Shown here: piece by piece, positions 35,730 through 48,970 of the stretch
Layout: the number at the start of each line of letters is the position of its first letter
How positions within the stretch are numbered: the stretch's first letter is position 1
Origin: Sphagnum compactum
Taxonomy: Eukaryota; Bryophyta; Sphagnopsida; Sphagnales
Assembly (NCBI GenBank): GCA_965153455.1
Contig: OZ234501.1
Coordinates: 12,400,001-12,464,000, forward strand
Reading direction: 5' to 3'
DNA: 64,000 nt
Position numbers and translations under genes: made by a program
The notes under the pieces: model-generated
What the model was told of the DNA's origin: nothing
Database searches by the model: none
Seen by the model: the letters and a program-made list of their open reading frames with translations, nothing else

Positions 35730-38100
35730 CATGGCTCTTCCAATGCTACATTTCAGCAATTTCAAGTTTAAGTATTTCTTTGGTGTTCAAATCCCCATAG
35801 AGAATCTCATACGGCCCACTACCAACCTTGTTTCTTGCAATGTACTTGAATCCAACAACATTGGTTAGTAAATAAACTTTCCTTATGCCCTTGAATTTAT
35901 ATTTTCTTCACTTAAAATATTTGTTGTAGGTCTAGATGCCATGCTTGAAATTGTTGTCATAATGTTGATGATGAATGTGTTCCTCCTCCTAAAAAACCTA
36001 AAAAAATTGTTGCTAATGGTAATAAAAAATTTCAATAAATTTGGGCTATGAAAATGCCATGGGTAGAGCCCATTTTTAATGAGGTTAGGTTGGTTTCTGC
36101 TATGAGATGTCATTTTGTACTAGAATTAAAAGGAAGGAAAAAATTTGGTTGCTCAATGGGACTTTATTGGGAAACATGTAAGTAAGAAGAAGGGTTTTAA
36201 TGGTAAGTGGATCATGGATCCAAAATGTATGCATGTTAAAAATGAGATTTCTTATGCTAGACTTTCTACATCCACTATCTTTCAATAGTTGAATAATGGT
36301 CAGGTAATGGAGGATAAGCAAAAACTTGTTCAATTTGCAATTATTTTCAACTTGCTGAGTAAAGGTAAGCCAATGATTAATTATGAGGATTTCCAACCTT
36401 TGCATGAGTTTTCAAAACTTCAATCTAATCCCAAGAAACACTAGTTTGATGGGGCTGGTTGGGAAATTGCAAAACACATACAAAATTAAGTTTTAAAGGC
36501 TACTAAGCTTGCTATCCAAAATTCCAACTTTATTTCTCTTACCTTTGATGAGGTCACAACCATGGATAATGCAAGTTGGGCAAATGTGCATGCTTACATT
36601 GTGTAGGATTGGTGACAGATACCATTAAGATTGAATGTGTAGGAAGTGTTTTTTGAATTTAATGTTGATAGCCTGACTTTATTGACCATGAATTTTTTGA
36701 TGACATAAGGAGTTTGAAGCAAGAAGATTTAACTTCAAAGTTGGTGTGTTTCAGTGCTAATGGGGTTATCACCTTTCAAGGCCTTAAATTAAGAATGACA
36801 ATCCAAATTCGATGGCAGTATGTTCAATTTGTTGTCGATGTGCATTGTATGGCACATCGAACCATTTTTGCAGTACAAACCCTTTCAAACCTAGTTTTGG
36901 TTTCTTGCATTGAAAATATGTTGCAATGCTTGTATGGTTATTTTAGTCATAGCTCCAAAAGGAATTTGGAGTTTACCAAATTGGTAGAGATTGTGGAAAT
37001 TAACGACAACAAAATTTTGTGAAACATTAAGACAATATGGATCTCTATGATCAATCCTATCAAACATGTCTTGTCTTAATACCACATTCTTCTCATGAAA
37101 AATGCATGGGATGCACCCATAATACCTTCTACCAAATCTATTTTGTATTTGCTAACTGACGTGGAAACTTTGTTGTGCTTGAATGTAGTGATGCTGATGT
37201 TAAAGGCGGTACATTCCTTGATTAAGTTTGCACAATTAAAGGATGTTTTTGTCTATGATTTCATATCATTAGTGAAGATTTATGAAAGGGAAGTGTACTG
37301 CATGTTTTGTGATAAGCAGTCCTCTTTTCAAAATAATGTGTTCAAGAACTCCACTACCTTGATCAACACTACTCGTGAAAGCATCAGTCTCCATTGGATA
37401 ATAGATCTGAACACCAAAATTGATCATCTAACTTTTGAGTTTGTTGGTAGCACATGTGGGCGACATCTTTAGATCTAATTAGGGCATCAATTTTTGTTAC
37501 AAGGGAGATATATGGAGATGTTGCATTTGTAAGCAACAATGTCAAGAAACTGCCATTCAATTCATTGTTGAATTACAAGGCCAATTCCCTACTCAAGATT
37601 TTATGGATGCATGGGGTATTGTTTACCCATAATCCTAGCTGCAATTAAAACTTGAAAAAAGGTTCAATGCTCATTTGGCAATCATCAAGGTAGCCCTTTA
37701 TTAGCCTAAAAATGTAGGACCTGATAAGGTATGGGTTTTTGGCTTGTTTTCAACTGTTACTTTTGACCTTCAAAGATTTGTTTGTGCTTAGCATGACAAA
37801 TAATGTTAAGTTGGCAATGCAGAAACTTTTTGATGTCAACCCAATCACTAAGTTGTGGAGAACCCTTACTTCCTCTCGAATTTTGAAAAATAAAATCCTA
37901 GAGTATATAAAGTTGGTTGAACTTGTTGTTGTGCAAGTAATTGGTTCTATTGAATATGAATGTTGTTTTTCTACGTTGACCTTCATGAAAAAAGATTATA
38001 AAATCAATTAAACATGCATGTGGAGCTTATCATTCACATGGTCAACTAGAAGTTTTTCACTTTGTAGAACTTTCCTTTTAGAGCAGTTATTCAAAATTGG
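35730..38100 (+). pseudogene. hAT-superfamily transposase pseudogene
   Basis: Successive plus-strand segments, broken by stops and frameshifts, follow the order of a plant hAT transposase. They are PPPKKPKK..KKFQ*IWAMKMPWVEPIF (zinc-finger leader, about 35980-36075), SYARLSTSTIFQ and LVQFAIIFNLLSKGKPMINYEDFQPL (about 36250-36400), FDEVTTMDNASWANVHAYIV (RNase-H first Asp region, about 36545-36604), GVITFQG..VQFVVDVHCMAHRTIF and LEFTKLVEIVE (36714-37022), and the C-terminal dimerisation motif SIEYECCFSTLTFMKK (about 37948-37995). Where related proteins have a D-G pair before the FQG motif, this copy has N-G. Terminal inverted repeats and 8-base duplications were not found by eye. It is a dead copy. 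Confidence 0.8.
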
Positions 38101-41100
38101 AAGGACAACAAAATTCAATGTGTTTCATAAAGTTGAAGCTTCAGCTCTACTAACTTGCAAGCTATTTTGTTCTCTGTATCCTTCTTAATTCCTTTTTTTT
38201 GTGTGTTTTTAAGACTTGTTTGACATTTGGATAATGGATAGTAATTGGGACATTGGGTGGTGTTAAAATGATTTGGAATCTTAATCCAGCTTGCAAGCAG
38301 CAACAACGAACTGGTTATATTCTAATTGGAAAAGTGAAGGTATTGCCCTTTGTTTCCACGATCTACGGTTCTTTGGAATCTACATCCAACCACTTTCAAT
38401 GGGTTTACAAGGATTTTTCTTTGCATTCTATATAATTATCGGCTAATGAGTTTTTTTCGCAGGCTAGGCTTTATGCTGCAGTGGGCAGGGCCTTTTCTGG
38501 TTGGGGTTCAATTCCCCCATATAGCATATGGCAATGAATTAGATTTAAAATAACACTAATTAACAAAAGCAAAAACCAAATTAAGGATGATAAAATGTAG
38601 CTGCAAATTTGACTCAGAATAACTCCCAGTAGCAAATCAGAATGATCATTTTGTTTCGGTTGTCTAAAAAAAGCTACATATTTTCCCACCATGTAGTTGG
38701 ACATATAGACCCCTCAATGTGTCCATGTGGCAATTCAAGCTTCAGATTGCCATGTAGCAAACTTAGCTAAAACTGAGAACTCAACAAAAAGAAACCCATT
38801 GGTTTGGACTGTGGAGGCTTTACAGAGCTTGAAGCATTAATACGTTTTGGTTTCTTCTGATTTCAGATTCCGGACCTATTGGGATATTCTTTCATGCATT
38901 AAGTGGCTGTATTAAATCTCGTTACCTTCCAATTGCTAGGGTATTGAATGCACCCACCTGCATAGTTATAGTTAGCTATTTTGTAGATAGAGAGATACCC
39001 AGAGGTTTAATTTGTAAAAGGCATTCACTGCACTGACCAAGTTGCATGCATGCAAGTGTTGAGATCTTTTCCTTAGAATGAAACACATGAGAAAGCTAAG
39101 GAAACAACTGTAATTGCCTCTCAGCACAAACATGCATGCATGTAACTTTTTTGTTTGTGGAAAAATTGGAGTGGGTTTATTAGTGTTGAGATTGATGGAA
39201 CCAGAAGAAAATCACAAGAAAAACCTTGAAGTACTAGTTTAGCTGCTGTTAGGTCTTATACCTACAACAGAATTGACACCTCTTCTGAACAGCTGAAGAT
39301 ATTACAGAATTGGCACCTTCTCCCTCATATTCAGGGAGAATAAGACGGAATAAGCTTTTAATTCACTGCCAGAAAGAGATCCAAGTTGACAAGAATTCCT
39401 CTTTGTATCCGGGCCACACACAATCCTTTTTTGGCTTCTCCTTGAAAACAATTCATTAGTCAAGGTAGGCATGCACTAGGTGTATAGTATGTTATTGATT
39501 TAAGATGGGTCCTCTCCTCTCCGGCAACAACTGAACACTTTGTTTTCCAGGGGGGGCGGGGGGAGATAAGAGCCTAGAGGACCAGAGGAAGAGATGCAAA
39601 AAGTAGAAAAGTCTCAAATCAAGCACACTTTTTTGGTACAACAAGAAGAGCACCAAAAGAAAGCTCCTCCACCTCCACCACCGACAACATCACCACAAAC
39701 AAACAAGAACTGATCTGGCCATTTCCAAGTCTTTTTGGATAGCCATTTCATTCATGATCATCATGTTCCTTCAATCACCGCAGACTTTTAGAACTAGTAC
39801 CCTCAACAAAGTGATGACACCTAGCACCCAAAAGCATGGGTTCCACTTTCCCCTATTTTAATAAAGGATTGTGTGTGGTTGCCATGGATCCATCCACACC
39901 ATCCTAAACACACACACACACACACACATCCACACACATACAACACAACTCCCCCACCCACCAAACACATAACCCTTTAGCTTTATTAGGAAAGCTTGTG
40001 TCCAGTTTGCCACTTTTCATGAAATTCCTTAAGTTCAGGTTTTGGTTTAGTGTTCATATTGTGTAGGGTAAGGCCCCCAGGCATATCTGAAATTAAGGGC
40101 ATAGGACAAAGGATCATGGCTCCCCATTTTGGGAATGTTGCCCCCCCTCCCCATCCACCTCGGGGTTAAGCATTGGGGGGTGGGGGGGGGGGGCATTCAT
40201 AGTAAAGTAAAGGACAAGACAAATATAATCATGAACCTAAACATATGTAAATCATAAGGCATGGCTGGGGGCTTCTGAACACCTACTCCCTAAGAGTGAG
40301 AGGGATCTTATGTATAGGTCCTTAAAAAAAGTAGAGCAACTATTTCAAGTTTTATCTTCACAAGGGTTTGGATTAGTATGAAAAGTATTTCATTAATTTT
40401 TAAGTTTGTGAAGCAAATGGCCTCTCATTCAAAATTATGTGGCTTTGGCTGTGTTAAGGGCCACTTTAGACAAAGGTTCAGGGACCAGAAGCCCTGGGAC
40501 CAATTTGAAACAAATTGAACCTTGAATTTGAACTTTCTTCACATTAAAAAAAACATTTTTTTAAAGGTACAATAAGTACTTATTGCAACCACCTTGTGAG
40601 GATCCAAGGAACCAGCCATGTCACCTCTAAAATTGATAAAAAATGGAGGATTTGGGTGTGCTCTCAACAATGTCCTCAATCTATAGAATGTCTTCCATCC
40701 TCACAAAATTTGAGCGTAAAAATAATAATGAAAAAAGCAAAAAAAACAAAGAAATGAAGAACCTTGAACCCTCGCTTACACTTTGGTTCTCTAAACCCTA
40801 AGCTCTCCTTTGAGCCTTCTTTTTTTTGTCTGGACCAATTAGTTTTCCCTCCAAAATGATGTCATGTAAGTTGAATCACAATTTGATGACCCACTAGTCC
40901 TTCCATGCCATTACACACTTGTTTGATTGCTTATCACAGCAATTTGGTGAAGCATGCTTGGTTTCAGTGATCAAGCTAATGTTATTGTTTATTTTCCAAT
41001 ACTCTCATATCTATACACAATTTTAAACCATTGCCAAACAAAAACATGATTTTTTCTCTAAATGCCTATAATATCTTTGAATATATTTACAAATCCTTGC

Positions 41101-41299
41101 AACTTGTGATAGAAGAAAAATAGTTCCACATTTTTTTTCCTTTTCAAGCTCATGAGCTAACACTTCATCTATGGAAGTTCGAAACAAATTACAACAGCAT
41201 AAGCCTAACATATTCCCCAAGTGTTACCAAAATTAGGATTGACATGAACAACTTTTGGTCATCTCATCACAATCTCCATCCTTAATTTGACAATGTAAA
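38101..41299. other. Intergenic DNA without recognisable genes
   Basis: GC is somewhat higher at 38280-40200. It includes CA repeats (about 39906-39950) and G/C homopolymers (about 40141-40194). No coding signal was supported. Confidence 0.5.
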
Positions 41300-42060
41300 T
41301 TAGTTTTCAGTTTTCATTCACCACCTTATTTATTAGACCTTTTGTAACATTTTTTTCAAATATTGATTTCATGAAAGTGGGGAATATTTGTTAGGAAAAC
41401 ATATTTTACATTGAAAGAACATCTTTGGTCAAGTTTTTCTTCAATTTTTTTTCCGATATAGTAAATTTTGCCACCAAAAAAAAAATGTTTTGCAAAAAAA
41501 AAGAATGTCATTTGTGCATCATGGATCACTAAGATCTAGATCATGGGTTATTTGTGCATTCACATTCCTAGTGACTTGGACTTGTGATATGTAGTTTTTT
41601 TATTTAACTTAGCAATTCATTTTGCCTTTCTTTCCTTTGTGCCTTTGTCAATATGCTCTTTCTTTTTCTTGTACTCATCTTCCGTCTTACATCATTTGTG
41701 AAGAATGTTTGATCAATAGCATTCTCAAAGGACCCTCCTCAATATTTTCATGGCTTCTTTTTCTTTAACAACCTTGCAAGAGGCTATTAAAAGTTTTCGC
41801 TATTGCATCAACACTATCAAATGTGTCAAGCATGTTTTCATAACTAGGAGGAAATGTATATATATTTTTTGCCATAACCACTGACATAATCATTTTCTTT
41901 CTTAAATTCTTTAACTTTGTATTTGTAAGTTTTATTATATTCATGTAGCTTGCAATGCTATCATTTTCTTCGATTCTAAAATGGTATAATTTGCTTTGTA
42001 GAACATGTACATTCATTTTCAACAACATTTTTGTCATGTATAATAATCATTTTAGCTCAC
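41300..42060 (-). pseudogene. Ty1/copia gag relic
   Basis: The minus-strand frame 42037-41765 reads LLKMNVHVLQSKLYHFRIEE, DSIASYMNIIKLTNTKL and FPPSYENMLDTFD. This is the pattern of the copia gag (UBN2-type) domain, whose usual text is close to L-L-x-L-P-x-S-Y-E. Downstream, toward 41300, only scraps remain with many stops. No RT was found in phase. Identification of the gag segment is fairly good; extent is a guess. Confidence 0.65.
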
Positions 42061-44189
42061 ATTTGCAAAAAGTTTGTGTATTTAACAAATTGTTGCTAGT
42101 TGTTTGTGACAATAACATCTTTAATATACATGTAGGCATTAACATCGGATCATCTCACTCATCTTTGTTTATTGCAACATTTTCTTTGTTTGCTTTGTTG
42201 ATTATTTACTAAAATTTCTTGTATTTCAATATAATTATAATTTTAAATGTTTTGAATGAAAAAAATTAAATCTTAAATTTTTGGGTGTAAATATTGTGAA
42301 TAGAAATTACCTTGTCAAGGTCTTGTCAATGTTGGATGCAAATAGATTGAAAGTAATGACAAAACCCATCATAATATTATTATACATTGAATATTTTCAT
42401 TTGAATAACCAAAGACCAAATATATACATATTGAATTGAGTATTTTGTGTTAACATTGCAATAAACACATGTTTTTCATTTATTTTGAAATCGACTTTTG
42501 ATTAATCTTTATTCTAATAACAACAACATAAAACCAACAAGCCTTATGTTACCAAGTTTACAAGTTAACAAGGAAAGCTATTAATAAAAAGCCTATTAAT
42601 TGGAAGTCACAAGACAAGTTTATCAATATTGATGTATATTAGTATTTCATCAAATAGCTATTTAATGAAATTTATTACTAAAATATTGTGACACCAAGGT
42701 AGTCAACTAAAATATGTAAAATAATCTAATGTCATTATGAAATTTCAAAAACAATTACATAGATGAATATGAAACACCATTCAAAAAGTTTTATTATGCA
42801 AGGTTTGGGCAATGTGAATGTAGGTATGGATCTTCAGCCATACTTAGACTAGCTTGCTACCTTGGCAGCTTCAACATTAATTATATTATTTTCAAAAAAA
42901 AGTCTTTTCTTTTCAAATAACAAAAAGTTGTGAAGGGAAATATTGAATCTTCAAGAAAATTCTATTTGTTGAATTTAAAAAATTAATTGAATAATCAACA
43001 AAGATGTGTTGAAATTGCCAAGGTATTATAGTTATGTCCTCTTTCACCTTTATCATTAGTGTTCACCAAGTATTTATGGAAATGATATGGTATAATGTTT
43101 GTGTCAAAGTGAATACTGGACATATTAGCATTTGACTACCTTTTAAATGGTATGCAATTTTAAAAAGTCATTATCCATCTTTTTGCTTAATTTACATCGA
43201 CACCTAAGGAAACTTGAAATCACATGTGATTATCACATGAACTTATTAGAAATCTAAATACATGTGATTCACAATTGAAAAGACCAAGTACTTGAAATCA
43301 CATGGTTTTTATGATTCTTCCATGTTGTGAATGTTTATGAACATGTTAAGAAAATTATTCGAAATTTGTTGTGAATGAGTTGAGTTTTCTTAAATACTTT
43401 GTATCAAACTAATAACTCAACTTGATCCAAGAAAGATCCAAAAATATGTTGCAACTTTATTTCATCTAACATGAATTCTTACCAACAATATTAATATGGC
43501 ATGTGATGATCACTTATTTCTACACCTTTGTGAAGGAACTATAGTTGTGTTAACCTATATATAATAAATGGATGTATTCATTGTGGGTATGTTGGAAATT
43601 TGGTTTGAATTTCAATAAATCATTCAATAGGGTGATAATTGCACTTTCTTGAACTATTAAAGGTCAAGATACTAAATGTGATGGTAGGTGTACTTGTACT
43701 AGGATAATGAAGTGTTAAATTTTTCAATACATATGGTGTTCAAATTAATTGTGAACTTATTCTTCATTAAAAATATATACTTCCATGATAAGTACCAAAG
43801 ATCTAGTGGAATTTATCAAGTTTGAAACATTGATTTTGAATAACTATTTATATAATTTGGGTCAAAGTTGGAAAAGAATAAAAAATTGGTCTAAACAAAA
43901 TTCATGTGTTTGGAAATGACCTTGCCCTAAAAATTTGCTTCCTATTCAAAGTGAAAATTTGAACCCAATTTCTATTTGGATTTCATGGATCCACCATGAC
44001 TCAACAAAAATTAATTGAAATTTTTATATTAAACTTTAAGTGCTCAATAATCATTATTGCATTCAAGGCATGTTTATTTTTTTTGAATTTATTGTTAACA
44101 AGGATTGGCAAGATCATAAACCATGCTCAGGTGCAATGACATCAACAAGATTCAAAATAGTTCTAACTAGTGCTATATTAATGTCAAAA
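42061..44189. other. AT-rich intergenic DNA
   Basis: No gene or clear repeat structure was recognised. Confidence 0.5.
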
Positions 44190-44400
44190 ATATAATAATG
44201 TTGTAAGTCATTAATGACAATGTTTGGAATATATTATGAAAACATGTGGTATAATTTGAAATGAATTTAATAAGGATAGACTATTGAAAAACACTTATTA
44301 AACATTGTAACCAATGCTTTTAAGCATTGAAAAGACTCTTAATTTTGGGGATATTTTTTAAACATGACCTATTTTGAAGGAGTTTTCTTAAACACATATT
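44190..44400 (+). repeat. Dispersed repeat, copy A
   Basis: ACAATGTTTGGAATATATTA (44219) followed by TGAAAACATGTGG, AACATTGTAACCAA and GATATTTTTTAAACAT matches the region at about 51826-52030 in the same order and orientation. It is probably a fragment of an interspersed element. Boundaries are approximate. Confidence 0.55.
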
Positions 44401-47400
44401 TACATAATAAGATGTTATAAAAAAAAAATTGGTCAGATTTGAAAACAATAAAGTGCTATTGAATTAGTACTTAATTCGAATTTCATTGAAGGACCGAGCA
44501 AACATCTATGTGCAATACCACATGTTGTAAGATTTTGATGAGCAATATGATATTCACATGGTCTATTTGAATACATCTATGCAAATGGTAAATATTCTTA
44601 TGAAGCCACTCCATTTAACAAATTCATACATTTTCAAAGTGTGCTTGGATTGAAACATTTGGGAACATTGATTTACTTATCTTGTGATTTATAACTAGTA
44701 AGTTTTTAAAAAAATTGCTTTTCTTATTAACTTGTAAACTAGGGTGCAAGGTTCAAAGACAAGCTGCATATAGGGTATTGTTGGCTTTCTATTATTGTGG
44801 CATTAGGAGCCTTCTTTTAGTGAGATATAATATAAGATATTGACTATATTAACTTAGCTTTGGTAAGAGTAAATTGTCGTGAACATAAGGTACAACTATG
44901 TCATGGCTATAAAGCCATGCATGGGCATGAAGGACCTTGCACATGAAAAACCATTGGGCCTAAAGAACATATGGAATGTTTTGGACATGGACTATCAATG
45001 AAAGAAAAAATGGTATAGGGTTCAATATACAAATGTTCGGCAACTGAACATTGAGTTAATTTTGAAATTTGGATGTTGATCTCTTCTTATGCGACTTAGG
45101 ATTCTTTTTCAATTATTTGATGTAGCCAAAACTAATGATCATTCATTCACAAGAAGATTTAGCCATACATGAAAGTAGAAAATTTAGGAATATTTGAGTT
45201 GTTACCTATTGAACCTGTTCTAGAAATCTGGTGATTTTTTTTATGTTTAAAAATCAAAATCTGATGAATTAAGGCCATCTTTTTCACAAAAAAAAAAAAA
45301 AAACATTATATGTGTGAAAATCAAGGTTTCCAAGTTGAAAAAACTCAAAAGTTGCCAATAGAAAAAAACACGGGTTCATCACATCATGCAATTAAAAGAC
45401 TGCCATAAAATCAAGGAAACTTAGTCGAAGAGTAAATTAAACTAGGTGCAACCAAATACTGTTAGTGGTTTGGTTATGAAGGAGCCAAAGCTAAAAATCA
45501 AAACATCGTGAAGTCGAGTTGAGCATGATGTACATAAGTGAACTGGTCATGCACGCAACTTCAAGCTGTTATTAACAATATATAGGGAAAGGCCTGTGGC
45601 CCAAGGCCTGCCCTAATTTGAGGGTGGTTGCCTCCAGGCCGGTAAATAATTACATCCCAAGAAAACTGGATGATCAGGAAGGCTTTTTTGTTGCTGGCTG
45701 TCGAATTGAATTGAATTGAATCGAATAAAATAATATTTGCTTCTATTATTTTTGGGTTCCTTAGGGACAAAGTGTTCCCAAGTTTACATATCATCTACTA
45801 ATAATAATAATAATAAGCAAAGCAGTTTACCGTCCCAACTTCCAAGTTCCATTTTGAGCTTAAGGCATAAATTGATCGAGTGAGACTTTGTTCTCAAGTG
45901 AGCAAAGATCAAAATCTCAAGTCAGCAAAGATTATTATTAGTAACTCCATTGCCGAGCCGAGCTGAGCCCTCCTCCTTCTCCTCCTTATGTCCTGGAATT
46001 TGACATGAAACTGTCTTGTACATTGGAATTTGTGTCTTTTTTCTCTTGCTCGGATTGGAAGCTCAATTTCTTGGGTTTGAAAAAGCGTGGTCCACTAAAT
46101 TTGCGGTTTGATGCAAGAGAGTTCAGACTAGCAGCAACTGCATGATGTTGATCGGGGAAGTTTGGAAGCTGTTCTATCTGTGCAGTGTATGAAATTCTGA
46201 AAGTGGTATAAAATGTCGGTGCTTATCATTTTTGTTTCAGTCATTTGTGTTTTCAAAGAGAACTAGGTTATCTAAAGCCTGATGATTCAGATATTGGTGA
46301 GTTTATTGGAAGGGTCTTGATTCTTATAAGCCTTTTTTTTTTTTTTTCCTGAAATTAAAAATGAAAAAATTGGTGAAATTTGCCACATATTCCCTGTTTT
46401 CTGGGAATTTTTTCCCCAATTTTTCAGAAAAATTCCAAAATATTTTAGCCACATTTTGACTTGGATCTGAGCATCATCCATCATCCAAGATGGATCGGGC
46501 AATGGGCAGATAAGGGAAAAAAAGAAGCAGCAGTGCTTTTGTACTGCCAATAAGGACCCTTTCCTTAATTAACTATTTCCGAAGTGGAGGTGCCCCAAGT
46601 GTGCATTCTGCACCCTAATAAGCCTTTACAGCAACTCCCCTTGGGAGCCATAAAAGCCTTCTAGTGACACCTGGGGGGGGGGGGGGGGGTGGGGCCTAAG
46701 AGGGATTCTGAGAGCCTATTCTGCTATAAATTAACACTCAAAGACCACAACACCTGAAGTGCAGAATGGACAGTTCCCTCAAAACAGCCAAATTCTGCAA
46801 TTTTAAACCCAACATTCCAGATTCCCATAGCTGTCAGATGTATAGTTATGCACCTAAATGAAACCTTGGTACGCCATTCAAAGGTGTGAATAGCTTAGAG
46901 TGGTGAACAAATTCTATTCGGTTTGCATGAAAAAAATTCCGACTCAATTTCTTCCTTGAGCATGTAAAGGAGGAGGTTTACATAGTTGAGTGTTAAAAGA
47001 CTTTACTCAGTTCACAACTTCTCATTCACCATAGTTTTCTCCTAATATTAAAGGAGCATATTTTTGTTAATAACTTGGGTCTAGCTCTTAATCACACAGT
47101 ACACTGATCAGATGGGTGGTTACTGTAAGCAAATTGGTTCTATAAAACTTTTGTCCAGTGAACTCAGAAGGTTTATTGGGTGACATAATTTCCAAAACCC
47201 CTTGTGACTAATGATTTTTCCAAACATGATAGTAGTCAGGTTTAATTCACAAGTGAGAGTAAATGCATGGTGTATCGGTGGGCTGTTGGTTCACTCTGGC
47301 CATTTTTGAGCCAAGAGTATTAGCATGGTGTTGTCGCCACCGCCGCTGATGCAATTTATATTAGGTACATAAGTGGCTCATCCCTATCTTGCAAGACATT

Positions 47401-47750
47401 ATTTCTCTCCTTTCCTTGAGCCAGGGATTTGTGCGGAATAGATGGAGACTTCTTCTCCTAGTAAGAGGAAATTTTCTTTGAACCTAAAACCCAGCACTAG
47501 TCCTTATCCAGTACACACACAAAAACACAATTCTCATTCATTTCAAGGAAAAGTCTGTATTGGTTAGTGGACCTTCTAACCTTGCATCTAGCCTCACATG
47601 TCCATTCTTGAGACAATTTTTCCTCAATTCCCATGACTTGGTGGTAACTGGTCAATGAATGGTCCATGATGTACTACTTGGCTTCCCAGGGAATGGGTTG
47701 GAGCAAACATTACATGTTCAACCTTGTTGTGTCATAAATAGTCTAAGAGC
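44401..47750. other. Intergenic DNA, higher GC toward the right
   Basis: No gene was recognised. A long G tract lies at about 46674-46700. Text around 45950-46260 has mixed composition like a gene flank, but no open frame supports one. Confidence 0.45.
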
Positions 47751-47896
47751 AGGTTGATCCATCTTGAGATTAGTGGAGATGAAGGATGAGTGGTTGTTAG
47801 CCCAAAAAGGAAGGGGGTGGCATAGGTTGATCCATCTCAAGATTAGTGGAGATGAAGGATGGAGTGTTTGATAGCCCAAAAAGAAAGGGGGCGGGG
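47751..47896 (+). repeat. 73-base tandem duplication
   Basis: AGGTTGATCCATCTTGAGAT at 47751 recurs at 47824 as AGGTTGATCCATCTCAAGAT. Both are followed by TAGTGGAGATGAAGGATG and AGCCCAAAAA words. Confidence 0.85.
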
Positions 47897-47984
47897 TGTG
47901 TCATTTCCCCCCTGGAAAGCACTTCATGATAACTCAACAACATGGCCACTGTCTTGTGGATAATGCAAAAAAATTTTGATGTGA

Positions 47985-48240
47985 GATCAAATGACTCAGT
48001 TGGAGATCACAAAAAAATATGACATGAACTTCAAATGTTTCAGTTGGAGATCACAAAAATTTGTGATGTGAACTTCATACGTTTTGGTTGGAGATCACAA
48101 AAATTTGTGACGTGAACTTCACATGTTTTGGTTGGAGACCAAAATAATTTGTGACATGTAGTTCTTCACATGTTTTGGTTGTACTTCACAAAAAATTTTG
48201 TGCTGTGAGCTTCAAATGACTTGGTTGGAGTTCACCTTAC
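47985..48240 (+). repeat. Tandem array, six units of 44-47 bases
   Basis: The unit is close to GGTTGGAGATCACAAAAATT followed by TGTGACGTGAACTTCACATGTTTT. It starts at about 47997, 48041, 48085, 48129, 48176 and 48222. Unit length is not a multiple of three, so it is unlikely to encode a repeat protein. Confidence 0.85.
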
Positions 48241-48699
48241 AGATTCCATGGCAAAACATTTGGTGCTCATCCTTACAGATGGGTTGCAAAGCATGAACTC
48301 TGGAGTTTTGATCCAAAACTATAGGATTAAATCCTGAAGCAAGATGGTGCAGAATATGATCCCAAAAGCAGGATTTGCAGTATTCCTTCTTAGATATTAT
48401 TCTATTTATTGCCCATCATATTTAGGGGAACTCAACCCTCATTGATGCCTTGATGCATGCTTGCTGGTATTTTCATTAGCACAGAATTCATCAAGATCAT
48501 ACCTTGCATATAATTTTAGAGGCAACAAAACACCAAATCAGTGCTCGAGAATATCCCATACCTTTTAGAGCTTGCCAAATCCCTGATTGCTACTTTTGAA
48601 TCTGTCCAATAGCTGAGAGATTAACTTACAGATCTTCATTATCCAAAAAGATTCAAAGAATTGTAAGCAGGGATCATGGTATCAAGTCACACACAACTG

Positions 48700-48970
48700 A
48701 ATGAAGATGAACGTGCAAACAAAGCTCGCATGGGTGGGAATGAAATTATAGGCAACAACTCTATATCAGACCAAAAGATGATGCTGGTCTAGAACAGTTC
48801 AGTAGGAGTTGAGATGGCCAAATGGGTAGTAACGGAATTGGAGGACAACCCTGAAACCATGAAAGAACTAACCAAATTGAGCCGCACACATGAAGCTCTT
48901 TCAAGATGCCTCTGTGCTGCTTCTGCTGTTGCTGCTATGAAGCTCATAGTTGAATCTCTCATTTGTAGTT
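48700..48970 (+). pseudogene. Possible decayed exon, family unknown
   Basis: One plus-strand frame reads DERANKARMGGNEIIGNN, a stop, then VEMAKWVVTELEDNPETMKE and LTKLSRTHEALSRCLCAASA followed by VAAMKLIVESL. The Glu/Leu/Ala-rich helical text is unlike the surrounding noncoding translation. I recognise no family. One stop (about 48790) breaks it. It could be a relic or a misread intron-exon border. Confidence 0.3.

Noticed and set aside
38461-38535. tRNA-like or SINE promoter (GGGGTTCAATTCCCC resembles a T-arm and B box)
   Set aside because: The stem is only four base pairs around a seven-base loop, and no matching A box or cloverleaf was found upstream.
46674-46700. Long G or C homopolymers (also near 6020, 8411, 9413, 34466, 40180, 53992) as G-quadruplex elements
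   Set aside because: They are scattered mononucleotide runs whose lengths may partly be assembly artefacts; nothing ties them to genes.
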